This document shows, one piece after another, positions 19,674 to 29,800 of a DNA stretch of 64,000 nt. How positions within the stretch are numbered: the stretch's first letter is position 1; every line of letters starts with the position of its first letter. The stretch covers positions 124,001 to 188,000 of the forward strand of contig NZ_BNBO01000009.1 in the NCBI RefSeq assembly GCF_014655955.1. Direction: 5' to 3'. The translations under genes were made by a program, and so were the position numbers. Origin of the DNA: Kitasatospora indigofera (GTDB lineage Bacteria > Actinomycetota > Actinomycetes > Streptomycetales > Streptomycetaceae). A model generated the notes under the pieces. The model was not told the DNA's origin and searched no databases. It saw nothing but the letters and a program-made list of their open reading frames with translations.

Positions 19674-22600
19674 TCAGTTGCCTGCCATGACGGATGCCAC
19701 TTGCTGGCTGGTGAGGGTGTAGGGGTAGAGGCGTACGTCGCTGATGGACCCGTTGGTCTGGTTGCTGAGGGGGTAGCCGGTGGCGGCCGAGGCTCCGATG
19801 ATGACGGGCCCGGTGGTCTTCCATGGGCTCTGGTTGGTGGTGGTGCCCACTGCTGTGCCGTTGACGTAGAGCGTCATGGCTTTGGTGTCGGCGTTGTAGG
19901 TGCCCACCAGGTGGGCCCAGGTGCCGGTTGCGGCCGGTGTGGGGGCGTAGGCGGCGTAGTAGGTGCCGGTGTTGGCGTCGTCGCTGCCGGCGGCGAGGAA
20001 GGCCCAGGTGCCGTAGGACATGGAGTACTGCAGGTAGAACGGACTGCGCTGGTTGCCCGCGAGGCAGACGGCCGTCTGCCAGTCGGTGGTCTTGTTGACC
20101 TTCATCCAGGCAGCGACCGAGTAGCTCTTGGTGGTGTCCAGACCCGGGTTCACACCCTGGAGGTAGTTGGTGGCGTTGAAGACGGCTGCGCCGTTGGCGG
20201 TGCCGTTGTGGTCGGTGCCCCAGCTGTAGGCGTTGTAGTTGGTGAGGTTGTTGGTGTTGGTTGTGTCGTTGACGGTGCCCTTGAGCTTCCAGCGCAGCGG
20301 GTTGATCGCTGTGCTGCTGATGGAGTCGGGGCCGGTGGCCCAGGTGTAGCCAGGGTCGGTACTGGTGCCGGTGGGCTGACCGGTCCAGATCTGCACATCG
20401 CCGGCGAGAGTGACGCCCCACAAGGTCGCGTGGCCGCTGCCGGTAAGGTCACCGTCGGAGCCCACGTAGCGCCAGCGTGCGTAGGTGACCCCGAATTCGA
20501 CGATCACGGTGTTGGTGGCAATGCCAGTGATGTTGGTGGTGGTACCGACGACGTGTCCGAAACTGTCAGTGACCTCTGTCGTCCCGAGGTTGAAGGTGTA
20601 GCCGCGCACCTCGCCGCTGCCGCGGCTGCGAGCCCAGAGGCCGGGGTGGCCCTGCCCCGCCCAGTCGCCCGGGGAGAGGAGGTCACGATCCTTCCAGCCT
20701 GTGGCTTCCAGCTTGATGGGAGTTCCGAAGGTGGAGTTGCTGATAGTCGGGTAGTACCACAGCGCGGCGTCACTGCCGGAGGCGGTGGTTTCGATGGTGA
20801 ACAGGCCGGTGCGGTTCTGGAACTGCTTCGCAGTGTTGAGGTTGCTCGTGACGGGGTCGCCCACGGCGGCGATCTGCGTAGTGGTTGACCAGTCGGAAGC
20901 GTAGCCAGCGCAGTTGGGGGTACCGGTATCGCATTGCGGCCGGTCAAGCTCGACGGCTGCGTCGAAGGCGCCGGGGATGCCGGTGTTACCGGGGTTTTGG
21001 TAGAGATACAGGTACAGGTCACCGTCCTTGTGCGCGATCAGGTCGTCGACGTTCATGCCGCCGCGCAGGCTGCCACGGTGGGTGGTCTTGACATCGACCC
21101 ACGACGCGCCGTCTGGGGCGTTGGCATTCGGGGCGGCCAGGAGGGTTGCGGGGGCCAGGGCAAGGGGGTTTCCGGGGACGGTGTAGGCGCGCAGGTTGCC
21201 GCTCGCGTCTGGGGTGACGATGTCGGGTGCGCTGTCACCGGTCACGTCGCCGAAGACCGGCGCCGGGCCGTCGGGGTTCCACGGCGCGTAGAACGCGTAC
21301 GGGGCGATGGGCGAGACGTTGCTGGCATTGTCCGCGGCCTGGACGTAGAGGATGTTGGTGCCCCAGTGACTGGCGATGATGTTGGGGATCTGCCCGCTGG
21401 GCATCGCTGCGCCGCACTGCCATTGCGCGCCCGCGAGTTGCGGGTCCCATCCCCAGCGCAGGCAGGCCAGGCCGGAGGTGGCGAGGCCGCTGGGGTTCGG
21501 GTCGGTCGTGATGATGGGGACGGCACCGCTGTGGCCGGCGTAGATCTTGGGGATCTGTCCGTTGCCGGAAGGCGGGAACTGCGTGTTCGTGTCGCTGACG
21601 GTGGCGGGGAAGGCCACGGTGGGCGGGGTCAGGTCGACGGCGAAGTGGCAGGTCGGCGTGGCAGCCGACCAGGGGGCGAGCTGGTCGGTGGCCATGATGC
21701 CGTAGCCGTAGCCGTGCCCGTCCTTGATCACGCCTGGGGGCAGGGTGTAAGAGGCAGTGCTCCCGCTGGCAACGAGGGCCGAAAAGTCGGAAGCCACGTC
21801 GGGGGCGCCGGGAAGGTTGTAGTCCCAGATGTGGGACCACGACCAGAGCTGGGCCTGGGAAGGGCTCGACACGGTGGCGTTCAGGCTCACGGCGCCGGCC
21901 TGCTGGGTACCCGCACCCAGCCAGGACCAGGGACTCGAGTCGTTGCAGGCCTGGTTGACCTGCCAGGGGCTCAGCGTGGTCGGCGCCGGGGAGGTCCCGG
22001 GGTTGGCCGGTACGTTGGGCGTACGGTCGTACTCGACGTAGAGCGAAGGCTGGTAGGTGAAACGCTTGAAGGCGTTCGCATTGCTCTCGTCACCCTCCAG
22101 GCTGAAGGTGAGGGTGTCGTGATCACCACCGTACTGCTGGAGGGTACTCGTCACCGTGTAGCTGAAGGGGACGTTGTTGTAGCAACCGTTGCGCCCTGAG
22201 CCGCCCACCGTCTGGCGCCCGAGGGAGCCGCCGACGTGCCCCGGCTGGTTGCTCCAGGTCGTGGCGTTGCTGATGGCCCCGGAGAGGTAGAGGTCGAGGG
22301 GGTAGGGAGTGGAGCAGTTCCAGTCCGCCGAGAGGTACTCCTCCATGTTGATCGTGGCGTAGCTGAAGACCGCCCCGTGCAGCGGGCTCGTGTCGAACTG
22401 GTAGTAGGTGCGCTGTTTGTCGGCCGGTGAGCAGCTGCCGCCGTTGGCGTAGTAGCCGCAGACGCCGACGCCGGGGTGGGCGGTGTCGCCGCCGGTGCGT
22501 CCCCAGTTGGAGGTACCCGGGTAGGCGGACTGGACCCAGGTCCAGGCGTTGGCGGAGGTGCTCCAGGGAATCCAGGCTGGGTCGATGAAGTACGGGGCTG

Positions 22601-23585
22601 TGCCGTGGGCCAGGAGGTCCTGGTCGGGGGTGAGGCTGATGCCGTGGGCGTCCGTTGCGACGGGCATGGTCGCGGTCTTGGAGGCAGCACCGGGACCGTT
22701 GGTGGTCCCGGCCGTCGGTGCCTTGTCGGTGGCCGGATCGGCCGGGGTGCCGGATGCGGCGGCCGCGGCCGCCGCCGTGCCCTTGGCCTGGGCGGGGGCG
22801 GCGGGGGTCGTGCTGTCCCACATCCGGGGGGTGGGGGCGATCCAGCGGGGCTTGCCGTCGGATGCGGTGGCAGTGATGTTGCCCGAGCTGTCGCTGGTGA
22901 CCTGGACACCGTCGGTCGTGGTGTCGAAGTGCAGGTTCTTCAGCAGGGGGTTCGCGGCTGCCGCTTGGGTGTTGACGACCAGCACGGTGGTCAGGCCGCC
23001 GAGCTTGGTGGAGGTGACCTTCAGGTCGATGTCGGGTGCGACGGACGGGTAGAGGAGGCTGTCGCCGCTCGCTGTGGGGGTGGGCAGCTTGAAGGGTGCC
23101 TTGAGGGCGAGCTTCTTGCCGTCCGAGCTGGTCATCGTCGCCAGCGGACCGTCGCCCCCGGTGGAGAGCACGAGGTTGGTGGCCGAGGACTTGGGCGAGA
23201 AGGTCCCGTCGGGATTGGCGACGAGGGTGGCGTCCAGTGGCGACCAGGATCCGGCGCGCTTGACGCGTTGCTGGTCGGGGTGGCCGGTCAGGCCGAGGTG
23301 GCCCGCGGGGGTGGCTACCGTCTCGCTGAACTCCGTGGTCAGGGAGTTGATCGTGACCGGCTTGCCGCTGGCTTTCGCCTGCGCGATGGCCTGGCCCACC
23401 TCGTCGGTCGGTGGCCGTTCCTGCTGGCGTTGGGCGTCGGCGGCGGCGACGGTGCTCGGTGACAAGCCGCTGGGCTGGGTGTCGGCAGCGGCTGCCGGGC
23501 CGGCGAGCGACACGGTGGCCGCAAGGGCCGTGGCTGCTGTGAGTGTGCGGTAGCGCGCACCGGGATGGCGACGGCTTCTGGTCAA
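19674..23585 (-). CDS. Giant secreted DNRLRE / FG-GAP / LamG protein
   Basis: Exported protein of about 1303 residues. I favour TTG 23585 (MTRSRRHPG) with AGGG upstream; GTG 23624 in the same frame is the alternative. A Sec signal ends near AGPAAAADTQ. Next come a long beta-rich region (about 45-320), a DNRLRE-like region (TYYQFDTSPLHGAVFSYATINMEEY), an Ig-like part, an FG-GAP/VCBS-like propeller stretch (VFGDVTGDSAPDIVTPDASGN), and a C-terminal LamG/concanavalin-like lectin domain over the last 200 residues (SYSVAAWMKVNK, YNADTKAMTLYVNG, DVRLYPYTLTSQQVASVM). Proteins like this commonly lie next to RHS toxins in Streptomyces. It diverges from the toxin gene, suggesting shared control and perhaps a role in display or surface binding. 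Function is inferred from context. Confidence 0.85.
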   Translation of the reverse strand: MTRSRRHPGARYRTLTAATALAATVSLAGPAAAADTQPSGLSPSTVAAADAQRQQERPPTDEVGQAIAQAKASGKPVTINSLTTEFSETVATPAGHLGLTGHPDQQRVKRAGSWSPLDATLVANPDGTFSPKSSATNLVLSTGGDGPLATMTSSDGKKLALKAPFKLPTPTASGDSLLYPSVAPDIDLKVTSTKLGGLTTVLVVNTQAAAANPLLKNLHFDTTTDGVQVTSDSSGNITATASDGKPRWIAPTPRMWDSTTPAAPAQAKGTAAAAAAASGTPADPATDKAPTAGTTNGPGAASKTATMPVATDAHGISLTPDQDLLAHGTAPYFIDPAWIPWSTSANAWTWVQSAYPGTSNWGRTGGDTAHPGVGVCGYYANGGSCSPADKQRTYYQFDTSPLHGAVFSYATINMEEYLSADWNCSTPYPLDLYLSGAISNATTWSNQPGHVGGSLGRQTVGGSGRNGCYNNVPFSYTVTSTLQQYGGDHDTLTFSLEGDESNANAFKRFTYQPSLYVEYDRTPNVPANPGTSPAPTTLSPWQVNQACNDSSPWSWLGAGTQQAGAVSLNATVSSPSQAQLWSWSHIWDYNLPGAPDVASDFSALVASGSTASYTLPPGVIKDGHGYGYGIMATDQLAPWSAATPTCHFAVDLTPPTVAFPATVSDTNTQFPPSGNGQIPKIYAGHSGAVPIITTDPNPSGLATSGLACLRWGWDPQLAGAQWQCGAAMPSGQIPNIIASHWGTNILYVQAADNASNVSPIAPYAFYAPWNPDGPAPVFGDVTGDSAPDIVTPDASGNLRAYTVPGNPLALAPATLLAAPNANAPDGASWVDVKTTHRGSLRGGMNVDDLIAHKDGDLYLYLYQNPGNTGIPGAFDAAVELDRPQCDTGTPNCAGYASDWSTTTQIAAVGDPVTSNLNTAKQFQNRTGLFTIETTASGSDAALWYYPTISNSTFGTPIKLEATGWKDRDLLSPGDWAGQGHPGLWARSRGSGEVRGYTFNLGTTEVTDSFGHVVGTTTNITGIATNTVIVEFGVTYARWRYVGSDGDLTGSGHATLWGVTLAGDVQIWTGQPTGTSTDPGYTWATGPDSISSTAINPLRWKLKGTVNDTTNTNNLTNYNAYSWGTDHNGTANGAAVFNATNYLQGVNPGLDTTKSYSVAAWMKVNKTTDWQTAVCLAGNQRSPFYLQYSMSYGTWAFLAAGSDDANTGTYYAAYAPTPAATGTWAHLVGTYNADTKAMTLYVNGTAVGTTTNQSPWKTTGPVIIGASAATGYPLSNQTNGSISDVRLYPYTLTSQQVASVMAGN

Positions 23586-23763
23586 GTGGATTTCCCTAAG
23601 AGACGTGGAGATTCCTCCGTGCACTGGTCACAGAGGTCGGCAACACGCTCTCGGACTCATTCGTCGATTTGCAAATGTTTATCCCCGGAAAAGTCCGAAT
23701 TGGAATGCGCCACCCCAAATGCACGGACTGTGACGTGCATCACGACCAGCAGTTGGTACTGGC

Positions 23764-23794
23764 TGTTGACCTGCAACAATGTGGGAGGACTAGG
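23764..23794 (+). promoter_or_regulatory. Likely promoter of the RHS toxin gene
   Basis: TTGACC at 23764-23769 and TAGGCT at 23789-23794, separated by 19 bases, in an AT-richer part of the 234-bp divergent region. Transcription from here would give a leader of about 58 bases. The spacing is slightly long. Confidence 0.45.
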
Positions 23795-23858
23795 CTCTGA
23801 CCCGTTTGTTTGCGGATCTTTGGGCTGGGCCTATGCCCGCCCATGAGGGGGTTGTTAA

Positions 23859-26800
23859 GTGCTATTGCTGAGAAATGCCGGTTCTGTCCGAGGGGCTCTC
23901 GGGCATCTAAAGGGACGATTGGCAGTCGTTATCGCCGCCGCCGTGATCGGGTCTTTGCTGGCACCGGTGTCCGTCGCCGTCGCCGCCGGCCCGGACTACT
24001 CGCGCAAGTGGGCACCGCCGAATACCGCGCTACCGCGCACCCCGTCAGTGAAGGGCTCCAACACCGCAGGCGTTCCGGCTGTGAAGCCGACCTACCCGGT
24101 GCCGCCGACCTGGCAGCCGCCGAAAGACATCAAGCCCACTGCCACCCCCACCGGCCACGCCTCCGTGAAGCTCGGCTCCGCCCCGGCAGCCGCGGCCAAG
24201 GCACCGGTCGCGGGGGAAGCCACCGAGGCAGGATCCGAGGTGGGCGCCGCAGGACTGCCCGTCTCCCTCGCCCCACTCGCCGGATCCTCGGCCGCCGGCC
24301 AGAGCGTCCAGGTCGACATGGCCGACGCCAAAGCGGCGGGCGCCGCGGGTCTTCCCGGTCCGGTAGTGCTGCTGTCCCGTGACGGGACGGCAGACACCGC
24401 GAGCGTCCGGGTCAGCATCGACACCGCCAAACTCGGCACCGGCTACGGCGCCGACTGGGCCGCCCGTGCGCGGCTCGTCACCCTGCCGGCCTGCTCCCTG
24501 ACGACGCCCCAGGTGCCGGGCTGCCTGGAGCAGACCCCCGTCGCCTCGCACTTCGACGTGGCGTCGAAGAAGCTGGTCGCGGACGTGGCGCTGCCCGCGA
24601 GCGGTAGACCGGCGAAGACGCAGATCCAGTCGCTGTCGGCTGCCGGCGCGACATCCTCCGCGACGGTCCTCGCCGCGGTGTCGGGTTCCTCCAGCGGTGG
24701 GGGCACCTACGCGGCGACGTCGCTGAATCCGTCCCAGGCGTGGACCGCCGGTAGCTCCTCCGGCGCCTTTTCCTACTCCTACCCCATCCAGGCTCCGCCG
24801 GCCCTGGCAGGCTCCGCACCGCAGGTGAGCTTGTCCTATGACTCGGCGTCGGTGGACGGCAAGACGTCGTCCACCAATTCCCAGGCGTCGTGGATCGGAG
24901 ACGGCTGGGACTACTCGACGGGCTTCATCGAGCGCTCCTACCAGCCATGCTCCAGGGATGGTATTGCCAACTCCGGCGACCAGTGCTGGGCGGGCGCGAA
25001 CCTGAGCCTGTCGCTGGCCGGGCACTCCGGCGAACTGGTGCAGGACGACTCCTCCTGCCAGGCAAGTCCCCCGGGTGCCACCGAGCAGTCCAACTGCACC
25101 TGGCGCCTGAAGGACGACGACGCGACCAAGGTGCAGTTCCTGACCGGCGCCACCAACGGCACCTGGAACGGCTCGTACATCAAGGTCACCGACACCGGCG
25201 GCACGGTCTTCTACTTCGGCCTCAACCACCTGCCCGACGCCTCCGGCAACCCCACCACCAAGGGCCCCGACAGCGGCTCCGCCTTGACTGTCCCCGTCTA
25301 CTCGCCCAATGCCGGAGACCCGTGCTACGACGGGGCCAAGGGGAAGGCTTCCTGGTGCCAGACGGCGTGGCGCTGGAACCTCGACTACGTCGTCGACCCG
25401 CACGGCAATCTCACCACCTACGCCTACACCCCCGAGGCGAACTTCTACTCCCGTGGCGGTGGCCAGAACAACGGCACCGGCAGCTCCTCCTCCTACACCC
25501 GCGCCAGCGTCCTGCAGTCCATCGGCTACGGCCAGCTGCTCTCCGACCAGCTGAACGCCAACGGCGCCTACAACCCCGCCGCGAAGATCGACTTCGCCGT
25601 CTCCGAGCGCTGCGTCACCTCCCCCGCCGCCTGCGACCCCGCACAGCGCACCAGCGCCAACGCGGGCAACTGGCCCGACGTCCCACTCGACCAGCAGTGC
25701 AACGCCGGCGCCGCGTGCACCAACTACGGGCCTTCCTTCTGGACCACCAAGTGGCTGACGTCCGTGACCACCAAGGTTCGGGTCAACGGCGCCTACCAGA
25801 ACGTCGACTCCTATGCCCTGAACCACACCTTCATCAACGTCCAGAACTCCAGTGAGAACACTCAGGTCCCCTGGCTCTCCTCTGTCCAGCGCACGGGCAG
25901 CGACACGCAGGCATCCCCCAACGCGGTCCCGCTCCCGGCGGTGTCCTTCACCGCGATGCTGCTGCGCAACCGGGTCGACGGCACCAATCTGGTGCCCTCA
26001 CGTCCCGAGTACAACCGCCCCCGCATCCAGCTGATCACCACGGAGACGGGCGGCACCATCGGGGTCGACTACAAGCCGGCCGACTGCTCCCGCGTCAACG
26101 GCGTCATGCCAGCCTCCGCCGACACCGACACCCGCTCCTGCTTCAACGTCAAATGGCACCAGCCCAACGAGCAGGCGGGCGCCCAGCCGGTCGACGACTG
26201 GTTCCTGCGCTACCCGGTCAGCACCGTCACCAGCAACCCGAACACCCCGGGCGCGGTACCGATGACAACCGCCTACAGCTACGGAAGCGCCGCCTGGCAC
26301 CGCGACGACTCCTCGCTCACCCAGGACATGGACCGCACCTGGGCCCAATTCCGCGGCTACGCCAGCGTCACCAGCGTCGTCGGCAGCGGCCAGGATGGCA
26401 GCCCCAAGTCGCAGAAGAGCACCACGTTCCACCAAGGCATGAACGGCGACATCACCTCGACCGGCACCCGCAACGCCACCGTCGCAGGCCCCATGAGCGG
26501 GGCGGTCACCGACTCCGACTGGCTCGCCGGACAAACCCTGGAGAGCGACACCTACACCCAGGCCGGCGGCACCATCACGGCCTACGTCGTCAACACTTCC
26601 AGCACGCCGGTCACCACCGCCACCCACAACCGGGGTACCTACCCCGCCCTCATCGCCCGCTACGCGGCCACCAGCTCGACGGCCACATCAAAGTCGTTGA
26701 AGACCGACGGCACCTGGCGTGCTGCCAGCAAGACCACAACCACCGACCCGGCCCACGGAAATCGCGTCAGCACCTCACTGGACAGGGCCGACGGCCTGCC

Positions 26801-29800
26801 CGACCTCTGCACCCGGACCGGCTACGCGGCCGGCTCGGACCCCCAGGTCCTCGGGATCGCCTCCGAGCAGGTCGTCGTCAACGGCGCGAACGCGTGCACG
26901 GCCACGCCTACCGCCACCAACACCAGCGCCTGGTCCCGCACGTACTTCGACGGTCAGGTCTTCGGCCAGCTCGGTACGGCGCACAACCCCACCTCCGTGC
27001 TGGTGCTCGACCGCTTTGACACAGGCGGCACACCGCAGTTCTCCACCATGACCGCAGGCTTCGACACCTACGGTCGGCCCACCAGCGCCACCGACCCGAC
27101 CACTACCGACAGCGCCCACCCGAGCGGCGCCACCATCACCACCAGCTACACGGCGGTACAGGCGGGTGAACTGCCGAGCAGCACCACCGTCACCACCCCG
27201 GCCCCGGCTGGAGCCGCCGACGTCCTGACCGGGCGCACCACGGTCACGACCTTCGACACCGCGCGTTCGCTGCCCATTTCGGTGACCGACGCCAACAACC
27301 GGGTGACCACCACGGCCTACGACGCCGCAGGCCGACTCACCGGCGTCTGGCTTCCTGGCCGCGCCAAGCCGCAGAGCGCGAACCAGACGTTCGCCTACGC
27401 CCTCCCCGGCACGGTCAACGGCACTGTCGTACCGCCGAGTGTCACCTCCTCCTCACTGCGGGCCAACGGCTCGTACGCGGTCAGCATCCAGATCATGGAC
27501 GGTACGGGGCGGGCGATCCAGACGCAGGCGAGCCCGGCGCTCTCTGCCTACACCGGCCGCATGATCTCCGACGTCGGGTACGACTCGCACGGGCGCGCGA
27601 TGCGCTCCAACGCCAGCTGGTACAACAACGACGCGCCGCCCAGCAGCACGCTCTACCAGACCACCACACAGCAGGTCCCGGCCCAGTCACACACCGTCTA
27701 CGACGGCCTCGGACGCACAACAACCACTGAGTTCCTCGCCTACGGCGTCGTGCAGAGCAGCAGCACCGTCGCCTACCCCGGCGCGGACCGCACCGACTCC
27801 AACCCGCCGGCCGGCAGCACCGCGTCCTCGACCGTCGTCGACGCGCGCGGCCGCACCACCCAGCTGTGGCAGTACAAGACACCCACCGCCACCGGCAACC
27901 CGGCCGACGCGGACGTGACCACCTACACCTACACCGCGGACGGCCAGGTCGCCACGCAGAAGGACGCGGCCGGCAACACCTGGACCCACGGCTACGACCT
28001 GCGCGGACGCGAGATCACCTCAACCGACCCCGACACCGGAACCAGTATCCGGACGTACGACACGGCAGGGCGCCTGACCTCCAGCACCGACGCCCGCAAC
28101 CAGAGCATCGCCTTCACCTACGACCTGCTCGGCCGGCCCACCGGCACCTACACCGGCTCCGTTGCCGCCGCCAACCAGCTGACCGGCTTCACCTACGACA
28201 CGGTTCTCAAGGGTCAGCCTGCCACCACCACCCGCTACGTCGGGGGCATGGGCGGATCCGCCTACACCAGCGCGGTCCTCACCTACGACACTGCCTATCG
28301 GCCCACCACGAGCACCGTCACGATCCCGGGCTCCGAGATCGGCTCCAGCACACCCTTCACCTACACCTATCAGGCCACCTACAACGCCATCACCGGCGCT
28401 CTCACCTCCGACTACCGCTCAGCGGTCGGTGACATCGCCGCCGAGAGCATCGACTACAAGTACGACAAGTACGGTCCGCTGAGCTCGTTCGGCACCGCCG
28501 CGACGACCTACGACACCTCCTCCAACTGGGACGCCTACGGCCGCAACATCCGCTCCACGATGAACCCGTGGGGCACCCAGATCGTCGTCACCAACACCTA
28601 CGACGAGTCCACCGGCCGCCCCTTGTCGCAGTACGTCGACAAGCAGACCGCCGCCACGGGAGCGGTCCAGCAGAACACCTACGCCTACAACGCCTCCGGG
28701 CAGATCACCGCGATCCGAAGCATCCCGGACAACACGCCCGGTGTCACCGACCTGCAGTGCTTCGGCTACGACTACCTCGGACGCCTCACCACCGCCTGGT
28801 CCGACACCGGCACCCTCACCCTGGCCCCGCAGCCGACCGTCGGCAACCAGGGCTCCTGCACCAACACCACCCCCACCAGCGGCGCCCAGATCCCGGCGCG
28901 GACCACCGTCGGCGGCCCGGCCCCCTACTGGCAGAGCTACACCTACGATCTGACCGGCAACCGCAAGCAGCTCGTCGAGCACGACCCCTCCGGTGACCCC
29001 ACCAAGGACACCACCGTCAACCAGACGTTCCCGCCCGCCGGCACCGTCAACACCGCACTGCCCAACCCGCAGACCGGCGGCACCGGCGGCCCGCACGCCC
29101 TGACCGCCTCTACCACCACCACCCCCACCGCCACGCTCGGCTCCACCTCCCAGTACGACACCGCGGGCAACACCACCGCCGTCACCGACACCTCCGGCAC
29201 CGCAACCCTCACCTGGAACCCCGAAGGCAAACTCGCCACCTACACCAAGACCGGCAGCGCCGGACCCACCACCTACCTCTACGACGCCACCGGCAACCAA
29301 CTCATCCGCCGCGACCCCGGCAAAACCACCATCACCCTCGGCGGCGACGAACTCGTCTACGACACGGCGGCACAGACGGTCACCGGCACCCGCTACTACC
29401 AGATCCCCGGCGGCATCACCCTCGTCCGCCAAGGCGGCAAAGCCACCTACCAGATCAACGACCACCACGGCACCGGCACCCTCGCCCTGGACGCCACCAC
29501 CCTCACCGAAAGCCGCCGCACCAACGACCCCTTCGGCAACCCCCGCGGCACCCAGCCCACCACCTGGGCCGGCGACCACGGCTACGTCGGCGGCACCAAG
29601 GACGACGCCACCGGCCTCACCAACCTCGGCGCCCGTGAATACCAACCCACCACCGGACGCTTCCTCAACCCCGACCCACTACTCGACCCGGCCAGCCCCC
29701 AGCAGTGGAACGGCTACGCCTACAGCAACAACAACCCCGTCAACCTCAGCGACCCCAGCGGCCTCATAGCCTACGACCCGGAAACGGGCGTCACCGCAGG

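Noticed and set aside
24045-25826. 593-codon minus-strand frame opposite the RHS gene
   Set aside because: Antisense shadow; the plus frame continues with RHS repeats.
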